DNA from: Cladopsammia gracilis
Taxonomy: Eukaryota > Cnidaria > Anthozoa > Scleractinia > Dendrophylliidae
Assembly (NCBI GenBank): GCA_022457155.1
Contig: JAJGOT010000496.1
Coordinates: 62,001-126,000, forward strand
Direction: 5' to 3'
Length of the DNA: 64,000 bases
Shown here piece by piece: positions 45,912 to 58,499 of this stretch; position 1 is the first letter of the stretch, and each line of letters starts with the position of its first letter. The notes beneath the pieces were generated by a model. The model was not told where the DNA came from. It was given only the letters and a program-made list of their open reading frames with translations, and ran no database searches. The position numbers were made by a program, and so were the translations under genes.

Positions 45912-47150
45912 GAAATAACACTGAATAATACTGGAGTAGCCTGTACCTCCTTGCCTTTTACTTCGCACTCCGCACATCATAACAGACAACTCAAAAATAA
46001 AACTCTTGCTGAATCCTGTTGGCAATACGGGTCAATACGGCTATTAAATCGTTGCCGTTAAAAAGATGGCGCATTGCCCTTTCTTGTTCCGTTTTCAAAG
46101 TAAAAGCAAGTCCCGCTTCGCTCAGCTCCGACAAAACTTCGTTCAAACACGTTTCAAAATCTTTCACATGTTCTTGATTCGCAAGTCACGCTCAAAATAT
46201 TTTGCGTGAAAATTTGATAGCTACTTGTCAAATCTGTCACTCAAGGTGACCACACCGCACCAATCAGGAGCCCCGTTCGTGAACGAACGGGTTTTTCAAA
46301 ATCGTGGGGTTTGCAGGCAAACGTCCCCTCATCTCCCCACCCCCACCCCCGTCCTCAGATTTTTTGCTTTCTCCCCAATTTTCGCGCGGCCAGAATGCGG
46401 GAAAAATTCATTCGTACGGGAACGCTTGCTACACAGGCTACCCAGAGGACTGAATTTTACAACTTTTTACAACGGTATTAACTTGAAGTGTCCCAGTCTC
46501 TATGTTTTTTTGTTGCTACGTGATTTCCGCAGTTGGTTAACGTACTAAATCCTTATAAAACAAAATAACCCATCAGCGCTGCTACATCCCCGGACAAAAC
46601 TAGTTGAGACAAACTGAAATTATGCCGACATTTTTGTATACTTCTGAAACAAATTTCCCACACCATTATATAACTATGCGCCCTCCCCCTCCCCTCTTCC
46701 ATTGTTGTTTTGGGTATTAGTGCATTTGAATCAGCGAGTTTTTAGCCGGAACAAAACAACATTGGACGGGGTGGGGGGGGGGGAAGGCAGGCCAGTCAGC
46801 CTTGTCTTATTTGCTCTGAAGTTGCCATTATGAAAGTGCGATAAACGTTTAAACCAGATCACGAAATGTCTCATCGAGTCCATGGCCAATATTTGAATTT
46901 TAAAGTACGAAAGCCACACCTTGATCTACTGTTGTTCGAACCTCACATGTGACATATGTTCAGTTTCTTCTAGATCCACTGACTTGGTTTTAATTTGTCC
47001 AGTTCCAGGCCACGAACACGCTCATTATTCTCGACTGACTGCACTGCTTCGAAAGATGTGAAAGGCCGAACGAGTCAGCTGGTCAGTTAATCTTGGCTTC
47101 AGTGCGTGCCACAGTTGCATCAGCATGTGGGTGCTAACCCAGCAGATAAC
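45912..47150. other. non-coding, nothing recognised
   Basis: No supported frame. Contains short C-rich and G-rich runs (CCCCACCCCCACCCCC near 46335, GGGGTGGGGGGGGGGG near 46770). Confidence 0.5.
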
Positions 47151-48267
47151 TATGGTGGCCCAACGTTATCATGGTAAAATATGCAAGTTATTGCGAAGAT
47201 AAGAATAAAAAATGGGAAAAAATAAAAAATAATAGCAATAAAAGTAGAAAAAAGGTAGAAAAAATAATAAATTAATAAAAATTAATAATATTAAGAAAAA
47301 AATATTTTTGAAAACAAATATCTCCAATTAAAAAACGGTAAAAAAAAAATAACAAATATAAAATATTATTAAGCAATAAAAAAATACTTTGGGAAAAAAT
47401 CATCAAAAACGACATTCGGAAAAAACATTGAAAATCACATTGATAAACAACATTACAAATTAACATTGAAAATCAACATTGAAAATCAACATTGAAAAAC
47501 AACTCTGAAAATCAACATTGAAAAACAACATTGAAAAAAAAGTCGAAAAAAACCCACTGTTTTTTCCACGTGGCCCATCGTTATCATAGACCTGGATGCT
47601 TTGCAGGCCTGTTCAATACATTACATTTATTAGAAGCTCCTGATTCACCAGGGTTGTTTGGTTGGTGCTTAATATCTGCACTATATGATTATCGAAGTGT
47701 AAGGGCGAAAGTGGAAAAGAAAGGGAACGATTACTGTCCATAAGCGAGTACTGTCGGTGCAGTAAACCGTGTACATGGCCCATCGTTCTCATAGCCCAAT
47801 GTTGATTTTTAATGTTGATTTTCAATGTTGTTTTTCAATGTTGATTTTCAATGTTGTTTTTCAATGTTGATTTTGAGAGTTGTTTTTCAATGTTGATTTT
47901 GAGAGTGGTTTTTCAATGTTGATTTTCAAATGAATGTTGATTTTCAATGTTGTTTTTCAATGTTAATTTTCAATGTTTTTTCGACATTGATTATCCGAAT
48001 GTCGTTTTTGATGATATTTTCTTCAAGTATTTATTATTTTTTTAATTGCTTAATGATATTTTATATTTGTTATTTTTTTTTACCTTTTTTTAATTGGGGA
48101 TATTTGTTTTCAAAGTATTTTTTCTTAATATTATTATTTTTTATTAATTTATTATTTTTTCTACCTTTTTTCTACTTTAATTGCTTTTATTTTTATTTCT
48201 TCCCATTTTTTATTCTTATCTTCGCAATGACTTGCATATTTTACTATGATAACGTTGGGCCACCATA
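47151..48267. mobile_element. non-autonomous element with long inverted repeats and internal tandem motif
   Basis: Begins TATGGTGGCCCAACGTTATC and ends with its inverse GATAACGTTGGGCCACCATA. The arms (about 370 bp each, AT-rich) match through AAGATAAGAATAAAAAATGGGA. Towards the centre both arms degenerate into tandem units of the type TGTTGATTTTCAA / TGTTGTTTTTCAA. The central ~240 bp has two further GGCCCATCGTT-TCATAG copies. TA at each end could be a mariner-like TA duplication. No transposase. Confidence 0.85.
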
Positions 48268-49420
48268 ATAGCGTATTAAGTTTCAGTTTAAAGTCAACAG
48301 CGCTCTAGTTACTGTCACATTAGCGCATCCAAATTTACGCACGCATATTTAGTTAATGCCGACGACTATATGGCTTTCAGCCATGAAATACATACCGCAA
48401 AATATCTCCGTGTGTTGACTTGAGAAGCAGAAGCAAGTTTTCAAGACAATGCAAAGCGTCCATGGATGGATAGGACCGTTTGTTATTGTGTTCGCCGTTT
48501 AATGTAAAAAAATTGTAAAAAAATGCCATGTAAAGTATTGTATATTATTGTATTGTATTGTTGTGGGATTTTTGTTCCGGCAAGTTTGTGTTTTATATAA
48601 CTTGCAATTTGATTAGCGATCGAGTTTTGAAGTGCCGGCTATTGCATGTGTGCCACTAGGATTCTGAGAACCTTAACCTATCATAGACCATTTTAGCTGC
48701 ATTTTGCAATCCTATTCTGGACTAAACACCGAAAAACCCTACCCTATCCTAGACCAAATTTTTGAACGCTTCCTTTGTTATTAGTTACCAGGGTCGGGTC
48801 AGTAAAAATGCCGTACTGCCCGCCATACCGACGTTTAAATGCTATTTGCCAGTAAACCTTGTCTAGACTAAATTCTTCACGCAACTAATCAGTTTCGCGG
48901 AAAATTATTGAAGTAGCGCGTCACTGTGTCAAAAGACTAAAGTACTGAAAAATACAAATCGATGCCTACTTTGTACTTACCGTTGAAAAAAGGCCCATAT
49001 TCAAAGTTTCCCGTTGGTTGTTGTTGGTTTTAATTTAGCTAAATCTTGTAACTAGCTGGTCTATGTTTCCCACGCTTTTGAAGTGAATGCAAATGTAGCG
49101 GCAAAGTGGCCTTTCGAAGCTATGAATCTTTCAGTTTATTTTGCCTGGTCCGAACTCGGGGTCAAAACAACTTTTCGAATTGAAAGTTTTGCTGGAAGTA
49201 TTATTCCCGCCATTATAATAATAAATTTTGAATGGAACTTATAAATTTAAACAAAGTTAACGACAGAAGTGATAATTTAGGAGGAGAGAAACAAATTTAT
49301 CCCTTTGAAATATATTTTTTTCATTTGAGGTAAAAATGTTGCAATTTGCATAATGTAAAAGTAATTTGAAAACCTTTCCAGTAACTCATAACGCAGCTAT
49401 TTCTTAATAATAATAATAAT
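48268..49420. other. non-coding, nothing recognised
   Basis: AT-rich; contains two ACCTATCATAGACCATTTT / ACCCTATCCTAGACCAAATTTTT-like short repeats near 48675 and 48750. Confidence 0.5.
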
Positions 49421-50960
49421 CGTTTCTGGCTTAAGAACTTCACAAGTGTGCATGAAAGGCTCGTGGTGCAGTTAAATCGGTGCTTAGAGAATGGAGTAGT
49501 TCCGCAATGGATGAAAAAAGGAAGAACAGTGCTTATTGTAAAAGATGAATCCAAAGGGAATGCTGCGAGCAATTTTAGACCAATTACGTGCCTACCACTT
49601 ATTTGAAAACTGTTGACAGGGACAGTGGCGGAAAAGATCTATGAGTTCTTGGAAGGAAATGACTTATTGCCGGAAGAACAAAAGGGATGCAGAAAGAGAT
49701 CGATGGGTACCAATGATTTACTGTTCATTGATAGGGAGGTATTAAGGCATGCAAAAATGTGTAAGAAGAACCTTGCAATGGCTTGGATTGATTATCAAAA
49801 GGCATATGATAGGGTGCCACACTCTTGGATTGAAGAGTGTTTAGACCTCTTTGGAATTGCAGATAATATCAAGAATCTACTAACTATAAGCATGGGAAGT
49901 TGGAGAACACAGTAGTCCGCTGGGGGTGAGGTGCTTATAGAGGTAGATATCAACAGAGGCATTTTCCAGGGCGATTCCCTGTTTCCATTACTTTTGTCAT
50001 CTCCTTAATTCCATTAAGCCTGGTACTTAGAAGATCAAAGTCCTGGTACGAATTTAATGGGGGAAAAATCAATCATTTGCTCTTTATGGATGATCTAAAG
50101 TTGTATGCTAAAACTGAATGTGGGTTGGAGTTGTTGGTCAACACAGTCCGAGTATTTAGTTCTGACATTGGAATGGACTTTGGTATAGAGAAGTCTGCTA
50201 AGTTGGTTGTTAAGAAAGGGAAGGTTACTACCGCAGAAGGAATTAGATTACCAGATGGAAGAGAAATTAAAACTCTTGAACAAGGCAAGAGCTACAGATA
50301 TTTAGGAATCTTGGAGACTGACGAGATCAAGCGTGTGTAGAAATGAAGGACAACTTGACTAAGGAGTACTTTCGCAGAGTAAGAAAGCTGCTGCAGTCGA
50401 AGCTAAATGGGGCCAATATGGTAAAGACCATCAATACTTGGGCCGTATCGGTGTTCAGGTATTCTGCTCCATTTGTTAGTTGGACACGGACCGAATTGAG
50501 AGTGTTAGATAGAAGGACCAGGAAGACATGAATATGTACAATGCACTTCATCCAAGAGATAGTGTAGCCCGGCTGTACTTGCCTAGAAAAGTAAGGGGGC
50601 GGGGTTTAATCTCCATTGAGGATTGTGTGGATCTTGCTGTCCTGGGAGTATATTGTCATTGTGCATAAGAAAAAGAGGGAGTGCCAAATTATTGATGTTG
50701 TATGCCCTGGGGACAGTAGGGTGGAAACCAAGGAAGATGAAAAGATTGAAAAGTATCGTGACTTGGCGATGAGATTAAGACCTTATGGAAACTGAAGTCG
50801 GTGCAAGTAGTCCCAGTTGTTATTGGAGTATTGGGAACCATCCCCAGAAGATTGGGAGGCAACCTGGAACAGATTAGTGTGCTGACAAGATCAGTAACTA
50901 TCCAAAAGACGGTTTTGTTAGGGACTGCAAGAATCCTCCGAAGAGTCCTTGGGATCTAAG
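49421..50960 (+). pseudogene. LINE reverse transcriptase remnant
   Basis: Consecutive frames carry [73 protein letters not shown] (catalytic FMDD), KSYRYLGILETDEIK and KVRGRGLISIEDC. Stops and frameshifts separate them (for example TGA after PLI near 49605, TAG at 49913). Different family from the LINEs at 34.4, 36 and 53 kb. Clade not resolved by eye. Confidence 0.8.
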
Positions 50961-51316
50961 GTGGCTTGTTGCCACCTGACCAGGGCCAGTGTCATCTCCA
51001 GCAATATTGCTGAGTCAATTTGTTATGGAAAAATCGCAATCAGACACACGAATATTTATCCAATTTTTATTCCTCTGTATCCGAAAGAAACATAGAAAAG
51101 AAAATTAAATGAAAAAGTGATCGCTTTAAGGTTACTTTCGCCCGCGAGAAACATTCACTAGCGCAAGCGAAACCGTCGCAAGAAACGTATCGCAACAACA
51201 ACAAGTAGCTTTATTTGCATGACTATAAATCCTTACAGTATTGCAAAAGCATTACAACATAACAAAATGAAATAACAATAATATAATAAAGAAAGGGAAA
51301 GTTCAATAAAGACACA

Positions 51317-51980
51317 TTAGTCTGGATTGATAATTTGATTATTGCGGAGATCAAAGCATGAAATAATGAATTTTACTAATTGAATATTTACAAAATAATT
51401 ACGAGAGTTCATTAATTCATTGGTAACTTCTGAAGGAGATAACTGTTTTATATTTGGTAGGTGATACCCTATTTCCCTGTAAAATTCGTCCCTAAGAATT
51501 GAGTATTTAGGACAGTGAAAAAGGAAGTGAATTTCATCTTCAATTTCATTAGTTCCACAAGTAGGGGACAATCTATCATCTCTTGTGATTCGTTCATATC
51601 TACCAATTTCAATCATTAACTTATGATTATTTATACGAAATTTTACTAATTGTTTTCTGTCATTTGATTTCTTTGTAAGGTCTAAGTAATGAGAAGAGGT
51701 ATATTCGTTGTTAAGATATTATAGAATTCGAGTTTCTTAGAGTGTTGAATGGTTTGTCGCCAATATAGGATATATTTTTGTTGCATTAAGTTTACATAAT
51801 GTTTGATTTTAGTTTCAGTTAAGAAAATAGGATCAAAATTGGGCAAATTATAGAATTCGGATATCCTGATAAGATTAGAGTAGAAGCTATTTTTACCAGA
51901 AGAGTGAAGATATGCAGACATTAAAAAGATCTGTTTAACAATAGAGTTATTGTCCTTACTTTCAAGGTATAAGGTATATA
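51317..51980 (-). pseudogene. LINE ORF2 C-terminal remnant
   Basis: Minus strand has SPTCGTNEIEDEIHFLFHCPKYSILRDEFY, abbreviated here as C-x-C...H-F-L-F-H-C, the zf-RVT pattern. Upstream in another frame is NLMQQKYILYWRQTIQHSKK. A frameshift lies near 51650. Confidence 0.7.
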
Positions 51981-51983
51981 TAT

Positions 51984-52126
51984 GTTATTTACCGGCCGGG
52001 AGGTCCGTATAGGAAAAAACTGTGCCAGAAGTCTCGAGTACGGCCCGAGGCCGCAGGCCGAGGGCCGTACTCGAGACCGAGGGCACAGTTTTTTCCTATA
52101 CGGACCGACCAAGGCCGGTAAATAAC
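51984..52126. mobile_element. palindromic MITE, 143 bp
   Basis: GTTATTTACCGGCC at the left and GGCCGGTAAATAAC at the right. The inner arms AGGTCCGTATAGGAAAAAAC and CTCGAGTACGGCCC pair almost throughout around a GGCCGCAGGCC centre. Confidence 0.85.
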
Positions 52127-53360
52127 TTATTTATTTCTTTCCTACTTCAATTCTGTGATTTGCCGAGAAAATCTTGATATACTTGTACAGCTTTCCAAGT
52201 AATTTCTTTACGCGCCGCGTAAAGCAAAACTGACACAACGCGTGCAAGTTAACTCGGTAATCTTCACAACTTTTTCATTCAGAAACAAAAACACTGAATT
52301 ACTTTACAAAGTGAACTAATTTCTATCAGTTTATTTCTCTCGGTAGAATAAACGGCTGTTGTGTTTCAGTGTTTGTCTGCGGTGAGGATCGAGAAATGTT
52401 CTAGCCTACAGCGAAGCCGTGGAAAGCTGAAGATTAACTTTAAAAACTTTTCAAATTTTTCTACGAATGGAGCGTAATTCATTCATAGCAGTGCGAAAGC
52501 TTAAACTGAGCTATTCTTATTTAAAAATCATATCTTCTTGAATGAAAAATTACAGAATTTAGATAAAAGAAGGCAAAAACTGTGGAATATAAGCATACTA
52601 ACCGAGCAATGTAGTGAAAGTACGAATTATCTCGTAAAATCCGATCGCGAAAATGCGTATAAATTAACTGAAAACAAGCCAGTACAAAACTAGAATGACA
52701 AATTTAAGCAACACTTAGTAATGAAATTTCACAGAATCTCGATTAGAAGAGAAAACAAAACCGGAAAAATAAGAACACTTAAATCAAATGCAGTCAAAAC
52801 CTTTGTAAACAAGCGTTCGATTGTCTAATCACTGATTTTTTAAGCCACAAACTGTGTCGCTTTGTAAAAAACAACAACAAACGCCAAACAAACTATAAAA
52901 TCAACAAATCATAAAATCCAAACTTGTACTCGCCTTTTCGAGGAATAACATTGGCCTTTAATTTTACGGCTGATTTCTCTATCCTCTTAGTTTAATCTCT
53001 TTCTTCATTGCTTCTTTTTGATACCTCGTTGAAGCCGCGTTAAGAGCTTTAGCGTGTTTTCGGATCTTTGTCAGCCGATGTCAGCCATGCATGGTGAAAC
53101 TTTGCGGGTTTTCTTCATTGTTTTCTTCATTTATGTCGTTAAATATTTTATCTAGCTAATAAAATTCGCTTTCGCTTTGGTAGCTTTCGTCTGGGTCCAT
53201 ATTTGACGAGAAAATTCAATAATACCAGGGCTCACAAGCTTAAAACAACGGAGTCACAAGTTATTGAGATTATGCAACTACGCAACCCGGGCGGAATCGT
53301 TGAGTGAGCGGGCAAGATCGTAACTTTCCGCCCGCTCCCGGAACCAATCATATTGCAGGA
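52127..53360. other. non-coding, nothing recognised
   Basis: AT-rich without a supported frame. Confidence 0.5.
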
Positions 53361-53363
53361 TTC

Positions 53364-54660
53364 TCAGAATTCCGCCCGCTCGCGCTCTGAGAAAAAAATA
53401 AAATTAATTATTTTCTGATTAATAGCTATAATAAGAGGAAACCTACCAAGTTCAGCTCTACATGCCACATTTGATGCCTTATTGCTTACTTCTAAATAAC
53501 GCTTGCAGAATTGCAAATGGATTTTTTTCAATCTGCGAACTGTCCCAAGACTTAAAATCCGGTTTTGCGTACACACCCCATATATGCATATATGCATATA
53601 AAAATGAATTTAATTTTGTGCCATTTGGTAGAACAAAAGGATCCGAAAAAATATTTTCGAACGAATGTGGTATGTTGTTAACATTGAGGTTAAATAGCAA
53701 AGGGCTTAAAATGCAACCTTGGCGTACACCTCTTGCGTATTGAAAGGGTCGTGTTTGGCTTTTTCCAATTTTTACGGAACATGTAGAGTTTGAGTACAAA
53801 TTTTTTATTAAATTGTAAAAGCGACCTCCCACATTAATTTGTAATAGCTTGTACAAGAGTCCGTCATGCCAGACCGAGTCAAAAGGTTTTTTGAAATCTA
53901 CAAAACAAGCATAATAATTTTTCATTGCGATGATGCACATATTTATCTACTAAAGGTCTCAGAGTGAGGACATGGTCTGCTGTACGATTTTTTGGCAAAA
54001 ATCCAATCTGAGAATTATGGAGTATATCATGAGAGTAAACATGCTCAAGGAGTCTTTGGTTAAGAATAGAACAGAACAATTTTCCCAAACAGCTTGAAAT
54101 ACAAATTCCTCGATAATTTGATGGACCCCTTTTTATCCTGATTTATATATTGGTGTGATAAGGCCGCCACACCAAGTTTGAGGCATTATTCCGAGATTGA
54201 GAATTGTATTAAAAAGTTTTTGATATACCGGCATCATGTCGTGAAGGCTAGCTTTAATCATTTCATTTTTTATTTTGTCTGAAAAAGACGATTTATTATT
54301 TTTTATTTTTTCACAGCTACAAGTATTTCATTTTCGATGATTAAGTAATCCAAAGAGCATAACTGATTTTTCTGACTCTCGAGTTGTTGTAGTTCATCGA
54401 TTATTGTCTGTTGTGCAGAATTTAAAGGTTCATTTGAATGAAGTGAGTGGAAATGTTGAAGGCAGCTTTCCTCTGAGACCAATGGAAGATCATCTTTGTC
54501 TTTTGGAGTGTCATCCATTGATTTTAAACACTGCCAAAATTTTTTCTTATCCGGATTTTCAGTGGTTTCCTCTAGTTCGATAATCTTTGAATTGTAGTAT
54601 TCAGTTCTTTTTTTGCATAATAATTTTTTTTGTATTCCGTTAAAACAATATACCATGCAC
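53364..54660 (-). pseudogene. LINE reverse transcriptase with active site deleted
   Basis: Pieces in 5' to 3' order on the minus strand: KKKFWQCLKSMDD, NSQIGFLPKNRTADHVLTLR, ACFVDFKKPFDSVWHDGLLY, GVRQGCILSPLLFNL, then KLNSFLYA followed directly by WGVYAKPDFKSWDSSQIEK and FCKRYLEVSNKASNVA. The segment normally holding the YADD motif and the following thumb is missing between FLYA and WGVYAK. Several stops and shifts. Confidence 0.8.
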
Positions 54661-54779
54661 GATTTAGGGGTAACACTTATTCTATTGTTAAAACAATAGA
54701 ATATTAGAACACAAAAGAACGACAATACAATAGAATACAATACCATAGAATATATTAGAATACATAATTTTGCCTAATA

Positions 54780-55228
54780 CAATGGAAGTGTACAATGTAC
54801 AATGGAGCTGACACCCTAAATCGGGCATCATATGTAAAACAATGTGATACTTCTCTCGCAAATCATCTCTGTGTTTTTGGTTTGAGAGCTTCCTTAACTC
54901 GTGTCTTTTAAAGTGCCTATGAAATGTATTGTTTTTCGTTTCCCATTAGTTTATTATGTCCAAAGAACGAAAACAATAGCCATTTCCCGAGGAAAAGAAC
55001 GAAAATCGGTTTTTTAGCCCCTCGAAGATGCGTTACTTCGGTTGAAAAGTGGCTCCAATTTTTGGAGAGCCTGGGGCGAGTGGGAGTGAGTGATGACGTA
55101 AATTACGTAAATAGTATGACACATTGGTTTGTTTACGCTATAATTCCCTTGGAATCCTTTAGCGTGATGGTCATTTTGCCAACGTTTTTGGCTATACAAA
55201 TGCCAGACAGCGCCTAATATGTTTCTTT
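54780..55228. other. non-coding, nothing recognised
   Basis: Preceded (54690-54780) by ACAATAGAATA/TATTAGAATAC-type low-complexity repeats. Confidence 0.45.
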
Positions 55229-55373
55229 AGGTCCGATTTACACGGTACAACTTTGTCGCATGCTTACGACATGCTTACAACACAAATCACTCCGTGTAAA
55301 TCAACTCAAGTCATGTCGTAACCATGCCGTAAGCGTGTCGCATGCAACAAAGTTGTACCGTGTAAATCGGCCC
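55229..55373. mobile_element. palindromic MITE-like hairpin, about 145 bp
   Basis: TCCGATTTACACGGTACAAC ... GTTGTACCGTGTAAATCGG. Arms pair through TTTGTCGCATGC and CTTACGACATG with small loops, and the TGTAAATC motif recurs in the centre. Target duplication not clear. Confidence 0.8.
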
Positions 55374-56585
55374 TTACAGTCCTCTGAAGGTGAAGAGGAT
55401 CAGTTTCGGATCACTCTTGATCAAATGAAATGATCGTGTCCACTGTAGTTTTGCCGTCGCGAGGCGAACCGACTGTGCCGCTTGAGCGATGGAAGGGAAC
55501 CATTTTTATCTCCGGTAATATTTTAACTTGTGGACCATATTTTAGCCACATTTGAAGTGAAAATACAATCTCCCAATCGACCACCATCTTGGTTTTCGAG
55601 CACGACCTGAGAGTGCGCTATTATGTGTCAACGGATTGCTGTTGCCTGGCAACTGGCACAACACCTTCAAGTATATAATAAAATAAATATATTTTTCTCC
55701 TGAATTTGTGCGGCTTAACTCCCGAGGCACGAAAAATCCATAAACACGCTATGCTCGGGTCGAAGGCCCGAAGCAGCCGCAGAGGTTTCGCTCAAAAAAT
55801 GTTGTTTACATTTATTTCTAGAGTGGAATGGTGGTCAAGGAGACCCAGATCAGTTAGTCAAGCTTGTTAATTTGTGTTGTTTAATGACAGTCAGCTGACT
55901 GATTATTTACAACAGAATCAGAACAAGAAGAGGCCGCACAAGTAAGCACTGCGTACCGTTTGTCCCTCAGACACAATTGGTTAGTATGTACATGACGTAC
56001 TATATAAGCTATTCGATTTGCAGTGCATTTATATGGCTACGGGATGATTCAAAATCACATGGCCATGCACGCGGCCTTTTTAGAGTTTCTTCGAATGAAG
56101 ACAACCTTTTACAGCGAAATAAACGGTACAAACGGTAAGCTTATGCATAACAACTAGGTCATTTTTGTGCTCGGGCAATGTTCGATGACCGACTGTCGTA
56201 TCCACTGCATATCCAGCACTGACCTGACGAATTTGATTGGGTTTATCCTTCCTGAAGACTTTTATAACATGGCAGGGAGGCCAAAAGCCCTGGCCAAGTA
56301 TAGGGGAAGCAGGGTGGGCTTCGTGTGCATCTGGCATGTCCATAATTATCCGGGATTCACCGCCAGTTTTTCAGTCAATATGACCTTTTATCTAAAGTTA
56401 CGGCCTGAAATAGCAAAAAAAGACTTACCTTCTCCACAACTGGGGCAAAAATGAGCTATTACGGGCAGCTCAGTCCCGCACTTGGAACAAAACATCAGAT
56501 ACAAAACGGTATAAAAGGTCTAAAAGCGACAAAACAAGCGGGAAACGATTCGCGGGAATTGAGAACGAAGTGAGCGCCAATCCCG
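55374..56585. other. non-coding, nothing recognised
   Basis: Short frames only; none resembles a known protein. Confidence 0.45.
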
Positions 56586-56589
56586 AGTC

Positions 56590-57497
56590 CACAAGCCCTT
56601 TGGTCAGCGGTGGTTTTTCACTTCCGCCGTGGCTTTTTACTTCCGCCGTGGCTTTTTACTTCCGCTGTGGTTTTTCACTTCCGCCGTGGAAAAACTTTCC
56701 TTGTTCTGCCGTGGGTTTTGTTTGTTCTGCCGTGAGTTTGGTTTGTTCTGCCGTGAGTTTTGTTTGTTCTGCCGTGAGTTTGGTTTGTTCTGCCGTGAGT
56801 TTGGTTTGTTCTGCCGTGAGTTTGGTTTGTTCTGCCGTGAGTTTGTTTTTTTCTGCCGTGAGTTTGTTTTTTTCTGCCGTGAGTTTGGTTTGTTCTGCCG
56901 TGAGTTTGGTTTGTTCTGCCGTGAGTTTGGTTTGTTCTGCCGTGAGTTTTGTTTGTTCTGCCGTGAGTTTGGTTTGTTCTGGCGTGAGTTTGGTTTGTTC
57001 TGCCGTGGGTTTTTTTGTTCTGCCGTGAGTTTTGTTTGTTCTGCCGTGAGTTTGGTTTGTTCTGGCGTGAGTTTGGTTTGTTCTGCCGTGGGTTTTTTTG
57101 TTCTGCCGTGAGTTTGGTTTGTTCTGCCGTGAGTTTGGTTTGTTCTGGCGTGAGTTTGGTTTGTTCTGCCGTTAGTTTTGTTTGTTCTGCCGTGAGTTTG
57201 GTTTGTTCTGCCGTGGGTTTTGTTTGTTCTGCCGTGAGTTTGGTTTGTTCTGCCGTGAGTTTGGTTTGTTCTGCCGTGGGTTTTTTTGTTCTGCCGTGAG
57301 TTTTGTTTGTTCTGCCGTGAGTTTGGTTTGTTCTGGCGTGAGTTTGGTTTGTTCTGCCGTGGGTTTTTTTGTTCTGCCGTGAGTTTGGTTTGTTCTGCCG
57401 TGAGTTTGGTTTGTTCTGGCGTGAGTTTGGTTTGTTCTGCCGTGAGTTTGGTTTGTTCTGCCGTGAGTTTGGTTTGTTCTGTCGTGAGTTTTAGTTT
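56590..57497. repeat. 21-bp minisatellite, about 38 units
   Basis: Core unit GTTTGGTTTGTTCTGCCGTGA. Occasional 20-bp units (GGGTTTTTTTGTTCTGCC) shift phase, and a block of 13 units (about 271 bp, 57015 and 57286) is repeated. The left edge (56610-56690) has a related TTCCGCCGTGGCTTTTTACT variant. As 21 is divisible by three, long frames (SAVSLVC / FCREFGL repeats) stay open by chance. Confidence 0.93.
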
Positions 57498-57499
57498 CG

Positions 57500-57826
57500 C
57501 CGTGACACTTATGGGCCTCCGTACAGAATACTACAGCCGAGTCCAGAAAAATAATACCGCAAAAGATTCCGAAAAGTCGAAAATTAAGGTTTAAAAAATC
57601 CAGGCGTTATGAAAATGACATTAAGAAAGCCATTAACACGTCCTGTAAAAAGGAGTCGACGGCACAGATTTGAGAATTACATACATTCGTTATTACTTTT
57701 TGTCAGTGGCATAGACCGTGTTATCAATTCAACGTGTCATCTCCTGCAGTGTAGTCAATTTATAGCGTGTAACAGATCAATTGTTTCGTTTCGTATTCAC
57801 GTGTTGGATGATAGGAGCCTTTCATT
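57500..57826. repeat. dispersed repeat, copy also at 63515-63828
   Basis: From ACAGAATACTACAGCCGAG to GGAGCCTTTCATTTTAA the sequence matches 63515-63828 closely. The first ~80 bp also occur at 61850 and 62685. Confidence 0.85.
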
Positions 57827-57830
57827 TTAA

Positions 57831-58016
57831 TAGGCAAATTCGGCTGACGCATTGTTGTACCCAATTCAAACCTCTTGGGATTAGAACTCTTTGTTCGTCA
57901 TATTTCCATATCAATGAAGCATTGACATGAAAATTATATGGAAATTTTGTGAACAAAGAATCTTATTCCCAGAAGGTTTGAATTGGGTACAACAATGCGT
58001 TAGCCGAATTTGTCTA
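57831..58016. mobile_element. piggyBac-like MITE, 186 bp, TTAA target duplication
   Basis: TTAA at 57827-57830 and 58017-58020. Ends TAGGCAAATTCGGCT and AGCCGAATTTGTCTA are inverse, continuing through ACGCATTGTTGTACCCAATT on both sides. The paralogous site at 63825 has TTAA without the insert. Confidence 0.85.
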
Positions 58017-58020
58017 TTAA

Positions 58021-58490
58021 CACTGACAAGCAAACTACATTAAGCGTAAAAGGGAGTTACCCTTCTAAAAACGTCCTTAAAGTTTGAAAAAACTGATAAC
58101 GTTGCACATTCCACATATTGACCTTTGCCGATCCGTAAGCCAAAATGCTTATTCCACCTACTTTTGATTTCTCGCATTATACTTGCACAAACTTTAGCGC
58201 ATACTTCAAGTTACTATTTAGTGGACGGATGTAACAAATTGATCAAATTCAGTTATTGCAAAGGTAATCGATTAATCGATACCATTCGAAATTATTCAAT
58301 CATAATCGATCATTAATTCATCTATCAGCTGAATCAATCCTTCAGTAATTCTAGATCAAGCACAAAGTATCGATTTCTTTTGATTACAGGAAATTGTGAG
58401 AAGGCTCGACATGTAGAGGAAACAATAGTTCCAAAATACTATCGATCACTACACGGTTTGAATAACAAGGTATGAAAAATTCTAATCAAT
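58021..58490. other. non-coding, nothing recognised
   Basis: AT-rich; no supported frame. Confidence 0.45.
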
Positions 58491-58499
58491 GAATCCTTT

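Noticed and set aside
56167..56454. 95-codon frame
   Set aside because: No motif, no homology recognised and no promoter or repeat support; may be chance.
56570..57594. Cys/Phe/Ser-rich long frames (repeat protein)
   Set aside because: Explained by a 21-bp minisatellite that stays open in all three frames.
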